Assembly: GCF_013449735.1 (NCBI RefSeq)
Contig: NZ_JACBNY010000009.1
Coordinates: 17,848-81,847 of the forward strand
Length of the DNA stretch: 64,000 nucleotides
Source: Pseudolactococcus laudensis
Lineage (GTDB): Bacteria > Bacillota > Bacilli > Lactobacillales > Streptococcaceae
Reading direction: 5' to 3'
The notes below the pieces were generated by a model that ran no database searches, had not been told where the DNA came from, and saw nothing but the letters and a program-made list of their open reading frames with translations. Below are positions 1-8,749 of this stretch, in pieces (the first letter of the stretch is position 1; every line of letters begins with the position of its first letter). The position numbers and the translations under genes are program-made.

Positions 1-249
1 AAATTAAAGCAGTACGGCTTTGATACAATTGTCGGTGGGACAGTTTATCCACTCTTACAAAAGCTAGAAAAAATGAACCTGATTGAGGGGAAAATAGAAA
101 AATCACTTGATGGTCCAGACCGAAAATATCTTTATATAACACCTGAAGGCAAAGCATATTTAATGCAGTTTGATGCACAATGGTTAGCTTTAGTAGGCAG
201 AGTTGCTGAAATTATTAAGAAAGAAGATGGAGAATCCTATGAAAACTGA
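1..249 (+). CDS. PadR-family transcriptional regulator, C-terminal part (cut by window start)
   Basis: The reading frame is open from base 1 to a TGA at 247-249, giving 82 residues. It has the PadR-type end of a winged helix: the stretch GGTVYPLLQKLEKMNLIEGK (recognition helix and the start of the wing), then DGPDRKYLYITPEGKAYL. PadR regulators are small winged-helix repressors that usually control an adjacent membrane-protein gene. That fits here, because the next gene starts 11 bases inside this one and encodes a multi-spanning membrane protein, so the two are probably translationally coupled. The N-terminus lies outside the window. The family assignment is from pattern only. Confidence 0.75.
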   Translation, partial: KLKQYGFDTIVGGTVYPLLQKLEKMNLIEGKIEKSLDGPDRKYLYITPEGKAYLMQFDAQWLALVGRVAEIIKKEDGESYEN

Positions 250-1120
250 TAGTGTAACCATGTTGATTGAAGAAAATAATCAATTAAGAGAAAAACTCAA
301 CGCAGCAAATAAAGTCTACTATGATAAAATTTTATTGTATATGCGCAGTACTTCTCTGTTTAAAACTGACTTAGAAATTGAAAATATTTTACTTGATTTA
401 TTACGAGATTTGTTGGAAGTCCAAAAAAATGGTGAAAGTGCTAGTGATTTTTTTGGGAAGAATCCACAAGAAATGTGCCAAGAATTACTAGATAATACCA
501 GTCAAGTATCCTTCAAAAATATACTGAAAACACTTGTGCCAATAGTAGGAGGGGGGCTTTTAGCTACTATCTTTTTCGGTGTGCTTAATCCAGTATTGAC
601 GATTAATTTTTTTCAATTAATTCTGGAAATAATCGTCGTATCCGTTGTGGTTTGGTTAATCTTTAGACATATGAAAAAAACTGCTTTCAAACGACAAAAC
701 AAGTTTAAATTACGAGATTTCGTACCTATCTTTATCAATTATAGTTTAGTCATTTTAGTTATTTCTGGCATTTTCTTACTTTCGATTCTTTTTATGACAG
801 ATTTTCTTGTTGTGACAGTTCCTGCACCTTATGATATATTCTTGATTATATTTTTAACAGCTATATTATTCGTTTGGGAAGTGATAACTAAAAGTGATTG
901 GTTCAAAAGTTTATTACCTGTATTTCTTATCATGGGAGTTTTGGCAACATTAGCTCGGACGGCTTTAGGCAAGGGCTTAATAGATTATTTTAGTGAGTCA
1001 GAGATGCGCATGGTTGTCGTTTTACTCATCATCTATATTATTGCGATGTTAGCCTTTAGTGTTCCTATTTTGCTGTCTCTATCACGAGATAAAAAGCGTC
1101 GAAAATCAAATGTTAGTTAG
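239..1120 (+). CDS. Multi-spanning membrane protein with an N-terminal DUF1129/HAAS-like helical domain
   Basis: The likely start is ATG 239, with GGAG at 229-232 placed 6 nt upstream and an 11-bp overlap with the PadR gene; an in-frame upstream start at 203 has no such site. The product is 293 residues. The first ~100 residues are hydrophilic and helical (LREKLNAANKVYYDKILLYM, later FGKNPQEMCQELLDN), like the cytosolic domain of proteins that accompany PadR regulators. About six hydrophobic segments follow from residue ~105 to the end, and the C-terminus is basic (SRDKKRRKS). The PadR partner probably controls its level. The specific function is unknown; DUF1129 membership is my best reading and was not checked. 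Confidence 0.7.
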   Translation: MKTDSVTMLIEENNQLREKLNAANKVYYDKILLYMRSTSLFKTDLEIENILLDLLRDLLEVQKNGESASDFFGKNPQEMCQELLDNTSQVSFKNILKTLVPIVGGGLLATIFFGVLNPVLTINFFQLILEIIVVSVVVWLIFRHMKKTAFKRQNKFKLRDFVPIFINYSLVILVISGIFLLSILFMTDFLVVTVPAPYDIFLIIFLTAILFVWEVITKSDWFKSLLPVFLIMGVLATLARTALGKGLIDYFSESEMRMVVVLLIIYIIAMLAFSVPILLSLSRDKKRRKSNVS

Positions 1121-1127
1121 AAAATAC

Positions 1128-1157
1128 TTTACAAGCTTTTAAACAATATGTTACAAT
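1128..1157 (+). promoter_or_regulatory. Promoter of the lysine riboswitch-dapA transcript
   Basis: TTTACA at 1128-1133 and TACAAT at 1152-1157 are separated by 18 bp. They lie just upstream of the L-box leader, so transcription should start near 1164. Confidence 0.6.
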
Positions 1158-1167
1158 ATAAACTATA

Positions 1168-1345
1168 TTAGAGGTTGCAGATACGAAGAATGATAATCGA
1201 GTGGTGGACACGATGACATTATCAGGCGGCGTAGATGCCGAAAGTCATATTTCACCACAGAAATTTGTCTTGGGGCGTTGGGTTAAATCCCGCGAACTGT
1301 CTTTTGTCTATCCAGACAAGAGGTGAGCTAATCAAATGACAATTT
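1168..1345 (+). promoter_or_regulatory. Lysine riboswitch (L-box)
   Basis: The leader carries the L-box landmarks in order: AGAGGTTGC at the 5' end (1170-1178), GGCGTAGATGCCGAAAG (near 1234-1250), and TTGGGTTAAATCCCGCGAACTGTC (spread over about 1278-1302), as in known lysine riboswitches. It lies between a promoter and an intrinsic terminator upstream of dapA, the first committed enzyme of lysine/diaminopimelate synthesis. The expected logic is that bound lysine favours the terminator at 1355-1386. Exact boundaries are approximate. Confidence 0.85.
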
Positions 1346-1354
1346 GACTAACTT

Positions 1355-1386
1355 GACAGCCTTTAATTTTTATTGAAGGCTGTTTT
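1355..1386 (+). terminator. Intrinsic terminator of the lysine riboswitch
   Basis: ACAGCCTTTAA and TTGAAGGCTGT form an 11-bp stem followed by five T residues. The stem sits between the L-box and dapA and is the expected expression platform. Confidence 0.85.
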
Positions 1387-1450
1387 TATATCCTAAAACC
1401 CTTTGCTGACGGTCTCATGTCACCTCAAAATATCAAAGAGGTGCTTGCTT

Positions 1451-1480
1451 ATGAAAAGAAAAGAGCGCTTATGTCATTAG
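1451..1480 (+). CDS. Possible nine-residue leader peptide coupled to dapA
   Basis: A strong Shine-Dalgarno sequence, AAAGAGGTG (1435-1443), precedes ATG 1451. The ORF encodes MKRKERLCH and ends at TAG 1478-1480, overlapping the first codons of dapA (ATG 1471) in a different frame. The predicted dapA start has only a weak site of its own (AAAGAG, 1459-1464). The arrangement suggests translational coupling, but the peptide is very short and no conservation could be tested. Confidence 0.3.
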   Translation: MKRKERLCH

Positions 1481-2358
1481 AACAATTAAAAAATGCCCAA
1501 ATTATCACTGCCTTAGTCACGCCATTTAAAGCAAACGGTGATATTAACTTTGAGGTCTTACCAAAATTGATTGAACATTTGCTTGCGCATCACACGCAAG
1601 GCTTGATTCTGGCTGGGACAACGGGTGAATCACCTACCTTAACACATGATGAGGAGTTAGAGCTTTTCAGAGTGGTACAAGAGATTGTGGCAGGACGTGT
1701 GCCATTAATCGCAGGTATCGGCACTAATGACACGCGAGATTCAGTGATTTTCACACAGGAAGTCGCAGCCTTTGGTGGTTTTGCAGCAGGTCTTGCGGTC
1801 GTGCCTTACTATAATAAACCAAGTCAAGAAGGCCTTTTCCAGCACTTTACAGCCATTGCGGATGCCTCAGACTTACCGATAGTCCTTTACAATGTACCAG
1901 GCCGTACCGTCGCTCAGCTCACACCAGAAACAAGCCTACGTTTAGCGCAACATCCAAATATCATTGCGATTAAGGAATGCACGGGTGTTGAAAACCTGAC
2001 CTATCTTATCGAACAGGCACCTGAAGATTTTCTTATTTATACAGGTGAAGATGGTCTCGCTTTTCATGCCAAAGCCTTAGGCGCACATGGTGTCATTTCA
2101 GTTGCGGCGCATACTAATGGTGATGACTTTTATGAGATGTTTGAACAACTAGAAAAAGGTGATATTAAAGGCTCAGCACGTATTCAACGTCAACTCTTAC
2201 CTAAAATCGATGCTTTGTTTTCACTGCCAAGCCCTGCACCAGTCAAAGCAGTACTCAATCATCAGGGATTTGAAGTTGGACCTTTAAGATTGCCACTTGT
2301 GGCAGCAACGCTTGACGAAGCCAAGTCCATTATTCAGGTGATTGAAGGTGGTAAATGA
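1471..2358 (+). CDS. dapA: 4-hydroxy-tetrahydrodipicolinate synthase
   Basis: This enzyme condenses pyruvate with aspartate semialdehyde, the first committed step of the lysine and diaminopimelate branch. I chose ATG 1471, giving 295 residues that begin [19 protein letters not shown], because family members are about 290-295 residues and align from here. An in-frame ATG at 1417 has no ribosome site and would add 18 non-family residues. Visible motifs are GTTGESPTL, the YYNKP motif with the catalytic tyrosine region, YNVPGRT, and the Schiff-base lysine in IAIKECTG. The gene is controlled by the lysine riboswitch upstream. It stands alone: no other dap gene is adjacent. Confidence 0.95.
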   Translation: MSLEQLKNAQIITALVTPFKANGDINFEVLPKLIEHLLAHHTQGLILAGTTGESPTLTHDEELELFRVVQEIVAGRVPLIAGIGTNDTRDSVIFTQEVAAFGGFAAGLAVVPYYNKPSQEGLFQHFTAIADASDLPIVLYNVPGRTVAQLTPETSLRLAQHPNIIAIKECTGVENLTYLIEQAPEDFLIYTGEDGLAFHAKALGAHGVISVAAHTNGDDFYEMFEQLEKGDIKGSARIQRQLLPKIDALFSLPSPAPVKAVLNHQGFEVGPLRLPLVAATLDEAKSIIQVIEGGK

Positions 2359-2383
2359 TATTACGGTGGTAAATAAGTAAAGT

Positions 2384-2412
2384 TTGATATAAAACCAAAT
2401 AAATGGTACACT
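2384..2412 (+). promoter_or_regulatory. Promoter of rnjB
   Basis: TTGATA (2384-2389) and TACACT (2407-2412) are 17 bp apart, about 90 bp before the rnjB start codon. Confidence 0.55.
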
Positions 2413-2503
2413 AATTATAAGTGTAACTGTACAAGATAAGTCGGAGCTGCACGGTTTCGACTTTTGATTTGCAAAAATATCAATTATTGGAGAAAAATTA
2501 TTT

Positions 2504-4216
2504 ATGAGTAAGATAAAAATAGCCGCGCTAGGTGGCGTGCGCGAATTTGGTAAAAATATGTATGTCGTTGAAGTTGATGATGTCATTTTTGTTTTGGATG
2601 CGGGCTTGAAATACCCAGAAACTGAGATGTTAGGGGTGGATTTTGTCATTCCTGATTTGAGTTATTTGGTGGAAAATGCAGACCGTGTAGCAGGTGTTTT
2701 TGTGACACATGGACATCCAGACTCTATCGGTGCTTTGCCGTATCTTGTGTCTGAAGTTCCGGTTCCTGTTTTCGGTAGTCAGTTAACAATTGAATTGGCA
2801 AAAATCGGCGTGAAAAACTTTGATGGTAGTAAGAAGTTTGATGATTTCCATGTTGTGGATGAGTCTACTGAAATTGACTTTGGTACAGCAGTCATCTCAT
2901 TCTTTGCGACAACACATACAATTCCAGAAAGTTTGGGTATCGTGATTGGTACGCAAGATGGCAATATTGTTTATACAGGTGATTTCAAGTTTGACCCTGC
3001 AGTTGGCGAAGGCTATAAAACGAATATCAGCCGTTTAGCTGAAATCGGCTCTCAAGGCGTTTTGGCACTTCTAAGTGAATCAGCAAATGCGTTAACTAAC
3101 CTACAACCAGCCAGCGAATCGGAAATTGCTGATAAAATTTTCGATACCATTGCTGACTGGGAAGGTCGCGTTATCATCGCCTCTGTAGCCGGTAACTTGG
3201 CGCGGATTCAACAAGTTATCGACAGTGCCATTAAAGTCGGCCGTCACATTGCATTTACTGGCCATGATTTAGACAGAATCGTTAAAACAGCCAGTGATTT
3301 AGGCAAATTGCGCATTGATGATGAAAAAATGATTATCAATCCTAAAGACATCAACAAATATGAAGACCGTGAAATTTTGATTTTAGAAACTGGTCGCATG
3401 GGTGAGCCACTTAAAACCCTTGGTGACATGGCGACAGGCCGCCACCGTGCAGTCAAAATCAAAGATGGCGACCTAGTCTATACAGTGACAAGCCCAACAA
3501 TTTCTTACGAAACAATGGTCGCAAAAACAGAAAACATCGTCTATCGCGCAGGCGGTATCATGAAAATGCTATCTAGCGATCTGACCGTTTCAGGCCACGC
3601 TAATTCTCGAGATTTACAATTTTTACTAGACATCTTACGTCCTAAAAACTTGATGCCAGTTCAAGGTGAATACCGTGAATTACAGGCGCACGCAGAGCGT
3701 GCCATGGAAGTGGGGATTTTACCTGAAAATATCTTCTTGGCAAAACGTGGGGAAGTCATTACTTTTGATGAAAATGGTAATTTAGAACCAAGTGGTGTGA
3801 TTCCAGCTGAGAACGTGATGATTGATGGCTCAGGTGTTGGTGATATCGGTAATATCGTCTTACGAGATCGTAAAATCTTGAGTGAAGATGGTATCTTTAT
3901 CGCGGTAATTACCATTTCTAAGCATGAGAAAAAAATCATCAGCAAGACAAAAGTCCACACACGTGGTTTTGTCTACGTGAAAAATTCGCGTAACTTGATG
4001 AAAGAAGCAGCAATCAAAGTAGACGAAAAAGTCAAGACTTACTTGGCAGGCGATAACTTTGATTGGGCTGAAATCAAGTCTGAAATTCGTGATACACTTG
4101 GTAAATTCTTATACGACCAGACAAAACGACGTCCAGTTGTTTTACCAGTTGTCATGGAAGTTCGTCAAAATGATTTCCGTCAAAAACGCCATGGTAAAAA
4201 TAAGAAAAAAGTTTAA
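2504..4216 (+). CDS. rnjB: Ribonuclease J2-like metallo-beta-lactamase RNase
   Basis: This is a 570-residue RNase J family protein with a beta-lactamase fold, a beta-CASP domain and a C-terminal domain. RNase J enzymes carry out endo- and 5'-3' exonucleolytic mRNA decay, usually as J1-J2 complexes. The metal-site motif reads THGHPDSIGALPYL where catalytic J1 proteins have HGHEDHIGG. The later motifs read LLSESANA (J1: LLSDSTNA) and SGHANSRDL. These changes match the J2 paralogue, which has weak or structural activity, so I assign J2. GGAG at 2489-2492 precedes ATG 2504. The gene is monocistronic, with its own promoter and a terminator at 4241-4271. The J2-versus-J1 decision rests on motif loss only. 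Confidence 0.85.
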   Translation: MSKIKIAALGGVREFGKNMYVVEVDDVIFVLDAGLKYPETEMLGVDFVIPDLSYLVENADRVAGVFVTHGHPDSIGALPYLVSEVPVPVFGSQLTIELAKIGVKNFDGSKKFDDFHVVDESTEIDFGTAVISFFATTHTIPESLGIVIGTQDGNIVYTGDFKFDPAVGEGYKTNISRLAEIGSQGVLALLSESANALTNLQPASESEIADKIFDTIADWEGRVIIASVAGNLARIQQVIDSAIKVGRHIAFTGHDLDRIVKTASDLGKLRIDDEKMIINPKDINKYEDREILILETGRMGEPLKTLGDMATGRHRAVKIKDGDLVYTVTSPTISYETMVAKTENIVYRAGGIMKMLSSDLTVSGHANSRDLQFLLDILRPKNLMPVQGEYRELQAHAERAMEVGILPENIFLAKRGEVITFDENGNLEPSGVIPAENVMIDGSGVGDIGNIVLRDRKILSEDGIFIAVITISKHEKKIISKTKVHTRGFVYVKNSRNLMKEAAIKVDEKVKTYLAGDNFDWAEIKSEIRDTLGKFLYDQTKRRPVVLPVVMEVRQNDFRQKRHGKNKKKV

Positions 4217-4240
4217 AAAATCGAAAAATAATACAAAAAG

Positions 4241-4271
4241 CAAGACGACACATCTGTCAGTCTTGTTTTTT
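4241..4271 (+). terminator. Intrinsic terminator after rnjB
   Basis: CAAGAC-GACA pairs with TGTC-A-GTCTTG across a short loop with a one-base bulge, followed by seven T residues. Confidence 0.8.
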
Positions 4272-4423
4272 TAGGTTCAGAAAGTTTGATTTTTATTATT
4301 TTGAAAGTTAAATTATCAGAGGACGAAAAACTAGAAGTTTATTTTTTATCTCCGGAGAGAACGTTCCTATTTTGACATGGCGATATCAATCTGAGAAAAA
4401 AGATAGCCAAAACTTAAAAAATT

Positions 4424-4432
4424 TGATATAAT
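4424..4432 (+). promoter_or_regulatory. Extended -10 promoter of pyrR-pyrP
   Basis: TGATATAAT is an extended -10 element (TGn plus TATAAT at 4427-4432) with no clear -35. The upstream stretch 4272-4423 shows nothing else recognisable. Confidence 0.55.
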
Positions 4433-4492
4433 AATGACAATCAACAACAGAAACTAGTTATCATCCCTTTTGAAGGGGATGGTCTATCAAAT

Positions 4493-4575
4493 AAACCTTT
4501 AAATCGTCCAGAGAGGCGGCAAGGCAAAATGACTGTTTTTTATCATTTCCCTGCCCAAACTGGCAGGGATTTTTT
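4493..4575 (+). promoter_or_regulatory. PyrR-binding attenuator 1 (pyrR-pyrP)
   Basis: A PyrR anti-antiterminator hairpin lies at 4496-4524. It has a CCTT/AAGG base stem and the conserved loop region TCGTCCAGAGAGGC. It is followed by an intrinsic terminator, CCCTGCC (4549-4555) / GGCAGGG (4562-4568), and a T run. PyrR bound to UMP stabilises the first hairpin and lets the terminator form, shutting off the downstream genes when pyrimidines are plentiful. Confidence 0.9.
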
Positions 4576-4596
4576 GTTGAAACTATAGGAGAGAAT

Positions 4597-5121
4597 ATGT
4601 CAAAAACAAAAGAAATCATTGATGAAGTGACAATGAAACGTGCGATTACGCGAATCACTTATGAAATTATCGAGCGTAATAAAGAGCTAGATAAATTAGT
4701 TATTGTTGGGATTAAAACGCGTGGTGTGTATATCGCAAAACGTATTCAAGAGCGCTTGAAACAGTTAGAAAATATTGATATTCCGCTTGGTGAACTAGAT
4801 ACAAAACCATTCCGTGACGATAAAAAAACTGAAGAAAATACGACTGAAATTCCGGTTTCGATTACTGACCGTGAAATTATCCTGGTCGATGATGTCTTAT
4901 ATACTGGTCGTACAATCCGTGCTGCGATTGATGGACTTGTTGCCCTCGGTCGCCCGTCAAAAGTCAGCTTAGCCGTCCTTGTTGATCGTGGTCACCGTGA
5001 GTTACCAATTCGTGCAGATTATGTCGGAAAAAACATTCCAACTGCGCGTGATGAAGAAATTATTGTTCATGTTTCTGAAATTGATGATGCCGACAGCATT
5101 TTGATTAAGAAAGAGGACTAA
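4597..5121 (+). CDS. pyrR: Bifunctional pyr operon attenuator / uracil phosphoribosyltransferase PyrR
   Basis: PyrR binds the attenuator RNAs of pyr operons in response to UMP/UTP and has residual uracil phosphoribosyltransferase activity. The 174-residue length is typical. The PRPP-binding loop [17 protein letters not shown] appears here as [17 protein letters not shown], and the N-terminal [12 protein letters not shown] and [12 protein letters not shown] stretches are characteristic. GGAG lies 8 nt before ATG 4597. It sits directly behind attenuator 1 and should also act on attenuators 2 (about 6440) and 3 (about 13994). Its stop codon abuts the pyrP start codon, so the two are co-translated. 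Confidence 0.97.
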   Translation: MSKTKEIIDEVTMKRAITRITYEIIERNKELDKLVIVGIKTRGVYIAKRIQERLKQLENIDIPLGELDTKPFRDDKKTEENTTEIPVSITDREIILVDDVLYTGRTIRAAIDGLVALGRPSKVSLAVLVDRGHRELPIRADYVGKNIPTARDEEIIVHVSEIDDADSILIKKED

Positions 5122-6402
5122 ATGACTGCCAATAAAAATGACGTGATTTATGATGTACACGATAAACCGCCAGTTGGTATGTGGATAGGTCTATCTTTCC
5201 AACATCTTTTTGCCATGTTTGGCGCAACGGTATTAGTACCAATTTTAGTCGGTATTGACCCAGCCATTGCCCTATTTTCAAGCGGCCTCGGGACACTTGC
5301 GCATTTAAGTGTGACCAAATATAAAATCCCAGCTTACATGGGGTCAAGTTTCGCCTATATTCTTGCCATGCAAAGCCTGATGAAATCTGACGGTATTGCA
5401 GCAGTTGCGCAAGGTGCAGTAGTTGGTGGCTTTGTTTATCTGCTAGTCGCCCTGATTGTCAAGTTCGCTGGTAAAGGTTGGATTGATAAAGTCTTGCCAC
5501 CGATTGTTGTTGGTCCAATCGTCATGGTCATCGGTCTGAGTCTCGCTGGGACAGCCGTGAACGACGCCATGAATAAAAATGGCGAATATAACCTGACCTT
5601 CCTGATGATTTCACTCGTAACCTTGTTCTCTGTCCTTGCCTTTAACATGTTTGGCAAAGGATTGACAAGCCTGATTCCGATTTTACTCGGTATCGTTGTC
5701 GGCTACATCTTTACCCTTATCGTTCAACATTTCACCGGTACAACAATCATTTCATTTGATGAAATTGCTAAGAGTGCTTGGCTACACGTACCCGATTTTG
5801 ACATCATGTTTGTTGATTATCACTTCAAACTCTATCCGTCAGCGATTCTGACAATGGCACCAATCGCCTTTGTTACCATGACCGAACATTTCGGTCATGT
5901 CATGGTTCTGAACTCTTTAACTGGCAACGATTACTTTAAAGACCCAGGATTAGAACGCACTTTAACAGGTGATGGTGTTGCACAAATCATTGCCGGATTC
6001 TTTGGCGCACCGCCAGTGACATCTTATGGTGAAAATATTGGCGTTATGGCGATTACAAAAATTCATTCAGTCTATGTCATTGCTGGCGCTGCCTGCTTTG
6101 CAGTTGTCCTTAGCTTTATTGGAAAAATTTCAGCGCTTATTCATTCTATTCCAACTCCGGTTATTGGAGGTGTCTCAATCGCACTCTTTGGCGTGATTGC
6201 ATCAAGCGGCTTGAAAATTTTAGTAGATAGTAAAGTAGATTTTGATGATAAACGCAATCTCTTGATTGCCAGTGTCATCTTAGTTTCAGGTATTGGTGGT
6301 TTGACCTTGAATGTTGCGGGTATCTCTATTTCAGGCGTAGCCTTCTCAACGATTCTTGGTATTCTCATGCACTTAATTTTGCCTAAAACTATTGAAAAGT
6401 GA
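5122..6402 (+). CDS. pyrP: Uracil permease
   Basis: This is a 426-residue nucleobase:cation symporter (NCS2 family) with about 12-14 hydrophobic segments, placed in the cytoplasmic membrane for uracil uptake. Family landmarks are FQHLFAMFGATVLVPIL near the N-terminus, YKIPAYMGSSFAYI, TEHFGHV (the conserved substrate-site glutamate), and GAPPVTSYGENIGVMA. The start codon follows the pyrR stop with no gap (TAAATG). The promoter and second PyrR attenuator for pyrB begin at its 3' end, so readthrough and a local promoter could both feed the next unit. Confidence 0.95.
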   Translation: MTANKNDVIYDVHDKPPVGMWIGLSFQHLFAMFGATVLVPILVGIDPAIALFSSGLGTLAHLSVTKYKIPAYMGSSFAYILAMQSLMKSDGIAAVAQGAVVGGFVYLLVALIVKFAGKGWIDKVLPPIVVGPIVMVIGLSLAGTAVNDAMNKNGEYNLTFLMISLVTLFSVLAFNMFGKGLTSLIPILLGIVVGYIFTLIVQHFTGTTIISFDEIAKSAWLHVPDFDIMFVDYHFKLYPSAILTMAPIAFVTMTEHFGHVMVLNSLTGNDYFKDPGLERTLTGDGVAQIIAGFFGAPPVTSYGENIGVMAITKIHSVYVIAGAACFAVVLSFIGKISALIHSIPTPVIGGVSIALFGVIASSGLKILVDSKVDFDDKRNLLIASVILVSGIGGLTLNVAGISISGVAFSTILGILMHLILPKTIEK

Positions 6403-6420
6403 CTGAAAATTTGCTACAAT
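6392..6420 (+). promoter_or_regulatory. Promoter of the pyrB-carA-carB unit
   Basis: TTGAAA (6392-6397) and TACAAT (6415-6420) are 17 bp apart, with TGC before the -10. The -35 is inside the last codons of pyrP. Confidence 0.65.
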
Positions 6421-6439
6421 AATAAAAACGAATAAAAAT

Positions 6440-6547
6440 CCTTTAACAACAGTCCCGTGAGGCTGTGAAGGTTGTCCACGAAAACGTCCGTCTTTTTTTT
6501 GAGCGCGGACGAGGCTATGGCTACCTTTAGGGTAGCCATTTTTTTGT
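6440..6547 (+). promoter_or_regulatory. PyrR-binding attenuator 2 (pyrB-carA-carB)
   Basis: The PyrR hairpin at 6440-6471 has a CCTT/AAGG base and an AGTCCCGTGAGGCT core. A terminator follows: ATGGCTACC (6517-6525) / GGTAGCCAT (6531-6539), then a run of T. This matches attenuators 1 and 3 in layout. Confidence 0.9.
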
Positions 6548-6617
6548 CTGTTTATCTGAAAAGCTTTGCTGTTATACAGTTTAATCAGACAAATAGTTTT
6601 GTGAAAGGAATCTAAAC

Positions 6618-7547
6618 TTGACAATATCACCCGACGGTATCGTATCGATTAAACATTTGACAAGTATGGCGTTACTTAGTAATGATGAGGTCTTGGGCTT
6701 AATCAAACGCGCACAAGATTTCAAATATCAGAGGATTAAACCCGTGTTTAAACGTCAATTTTTCGTAGCCAATCTTTTCTTTGAAAATTCGACACGAACT
6801 CACAAATCTTTTGAAGTGGCTGAAAAAAAATTAGGCCTAGACGTGATTGAATTTGATGCCTCAACTAGTTCAGTTAAAAAAGGCGAGACCTTGTATGATA
6901 CTGTCTTGACCATGAGTGCAATTGGTGTTGATGTCTGTGTGATTCGACATACAGATGAACATTATTATCAAGAGTTGGTCGATAGTCGAACCATTCAGGC
7001 TGCCATTGTCAATGGTGGTGACGGTTCAGGACAACATCCGAGTCAATCCTTGCTTGATTTAATGACAATATACGAAGAGTTTGGCACATTTGAAAATCTG
7101 AAAATTATGATTGCTGGAGATATTACGCACAGTCGGGTTGCGAAGTCAAATATGCAAATGCTGAAACGTCTTGGTGCTGATATTTATTTTACAGGACTTG
7201 AGAGTTGGTATTCAGATGAGTTTGATGTTTACGGTAAATATGTCGCCTTGGACAACCTCATAGACAGTGTCGATGTGCTGATGCTACTTAGGGTGCAGCA
7301 TGAGAGACATGAATCTGGCGAATCATTTTCAAAAGAGGCCTATCATGAGCAATATGGTTTGACACACGCAAGGTATGGCCAGATGAAGGCGTCTTCGATT
7401 ATAATGCATCCCGCACCGGTCAATCGCGGTGTAGAAATCTCAAGTGACTTAGTTGAAGCACCAAAATCGCGAATTACGGCACAAATGACAAATGGTATGT
7501 TTATGCGAATGGCGATTTTGGAAGCCATACTTAACGGTAAGGCTTAA
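6618..7547 (+). CDS. pyrB: Aspartate carbamoyltransferase catalytic subunit
   Basis: PyrB joins carbamoyl phosphate and aspartate to carbamoyl-aspartate, the second step of UMP synthesis. The 309-residue product has the carbamoyl-phosphate site motif [13 protein letters not shown] and the motifs SQHPSQS-like [13 protein letters not shown] and [12 protein letters not shown]. The start is TTG 6618, preceded by AAAGGA (6603-6608). The first in-frame ATG would remove conserved N-terminal residues (SIKHLTSM). It is behind attenuator 2 and upstream of carA, with a repeat element in the 113-bp gap. Confidence 0.95.
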   Translation: MTISPDGIVSIKHLTSMALLSNDEVLGLIKRAQDFKYQRIKPVFKRQFFVANLFFENSTRTHKSFEVAEKKLGLDVIEFDASTSSVKKGETLYDTVLTMSAIGVDVCVIRHTDEHYYQELVDSRTIQAAIVNGGDGSGQHPSQSLLDLMTIYEEFGTFENLKIMIAGDITHSRVAKSNMQMLKRLGADIYFTGLESWYSDEFDVYGKYVALDNLIDSVDVLMLLRVQHERHESGESFSKEAYHEQYGLTHARYGQMKASSIIMHPAPVNRGVEISSDLVEAPKSRITAQMTNGMFMRMAILEAILNGKA

Positions 7548-7572
7548 TGTAATGTTGCATGACTCCGTTTTT

Positions 7573-7657
7573 ACAAAGTGAAAGCGCAGAAAGACTTTGA
7601 GCGGCAGCGTAGATCAAGTTTCAAGATTTCATATAAGTGAAATCGCAGAAAGAGGAA
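7573..7657 (+). repeat. Shine-Dalgarno-ending intergenic hairpin repeat, copy A (before carA)
   Basis: The element contains AAGTGAAAGCGCAGAAAGAC, then TTTGAGCGG, GCGTAG, TCAAGTTTCAAG, a hairpin with arms GATTTCA / TGAAATC, and finally CGCAGAAAGAGG just before the carA ATG. The 3' module matches copies at 14133 (pyrK), 39120 (metA) and 42265 (murP). The AGAAAGAGG serves as the carA ribosome-binding site. Confidence 0.7.
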
Positions 7658-7660
7658 ATA

Positions 7661-8749
7661 ATGAAACGACTTTTAATTTTAGAAGATGGCACGATTTTTG
7701 AAGGGACAGCCTTCGGTGCGGATATAGAGGTAACGGGAGAGGTTGTTTTTAGTACAGGGATGACAGGTTATCAAGAGTCCATTACTGACCAATCTTATAA
7801 CGGTCAAATTTTGACTTTTACTTATCCTTTGGTTGGTAATTACGGGATTAACCGGGATGATTATGAATCGATTGTTCCTACTTGTAAAGGTGTTGTTGTG
7901 CGTGAGAATGCGCGAATAGCGAGCAATTGGCGGAATCAAATGTCCTTGGATGAATTTTTACAACGTAAAAACATTCCTGGGATTTCTGGTATTGATACGC
8001 GTGCTTTGACGCGAATTATTCGTCACCATGGGACGATGAAGGCAACGCTTGTGAATCCTGGTGATGAAATTAAGCACATTCAGGACCAGCTCCGTGCAAC
8101 GGTTTTACCAACGAATCAAGTCGAACAAGTTTCGACGAGCACTGCTTACCCAAGTCCGGGTACTGGGCGTAATATTGTGGTTGTTGACTTTGGGTTGAAA
8201 CATTCTATTTTGCGCGAGTTATCAAAACGTGAGTGTAATTTGACGATTGTGCCACATACGATTACCGCTGAAGAAATCTTTGATATGAATCCTGATGGCG
8301 TCATGCTGACAAATGGTCCTGGTGACCCGACGGATGTTCCAGAAGCTTTGGAGATGATTCGTGGCATTCAAGATAAATTTCCAATTTTCGGGATTTGTCT
8401 AGGACACCAACTCTTTGCCATGGCTAATGGTGCAACGACTAGCAAAATGAAATTTGGACATCGTGGCTTTAACCATGCTGTTCGTGAAATTGCGACAGGT
8501 CGTGTTGATTTTACCTCACAAAACCATGGCTATGCTGTAGATGCTGACTCAATTGACAAGACTGATTTGATGGTGACACATATCGAGATTAATGATAAGT
8601 CAGTCGAAGGCGTCCGCCATAAATACTTGCCAGCTTTTTCAGTTCAATTTCATCCTGATGCTGCACCAGGTCCACACGATGCAGATTATCTCTTTGATGA
8701 ATTTATGGAAATGATTGATGCAACTAAGCTTGAGAAAGGTGACTTCTAA
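7661..8749 (+). CDS. carA: Carbamoyl-phosphate synthase small (glutaminase) chain
   Basis: CarA hydrolyses glutamine and passes ammonia to CarB for carbamoyl phosphate, used for pyrimidines and arginine. The 362-residue protein has the small-chain N-terminal domain ([13 protein letters not shown]) and a class-I amidotransferase domain with the nucleophile cysteine in [11 protein letters not shown] and the His-Glu-type end [16 protein letters not shown] start at ATG 7661, because AGAGGAAAT from the repeat element lies immediately before it; an in-frame GTG at 7637 is inside that element. The stop overlaps the carB start by one base. Confidence 0.97.
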   Translation: MKRLLILEDGTIFEGTAFGADIEVTGEVVFSTGMTGYQESITDQSYNGQILTFTYPLVGNYGINRDDYESIVPTCKGVVVRENARIASNWRNQMSLDEFLQRKNIPGISGIDTRALTRIIRHHGTMKATLVNPGDEIKHIQDQLRATVLPTNQVEQVSTSTAYPSPGTGRNIVVVDFGLKHSILRELSKRECNLTIVPHTITAEEIFDMNPDGVMLTNGPGDPTDVPEALEMIRGIQDKFPIFGICLGHQLFAMANGATTSKMKFGHRGFNHAVREIATGRVDFTSQNHGYAVDADSIDKTDLMVTHIEINDKSVEGVRHKYLPAFSVQFHPDAAPGPHDADYLFDEFMEMIDATKLEKGDF

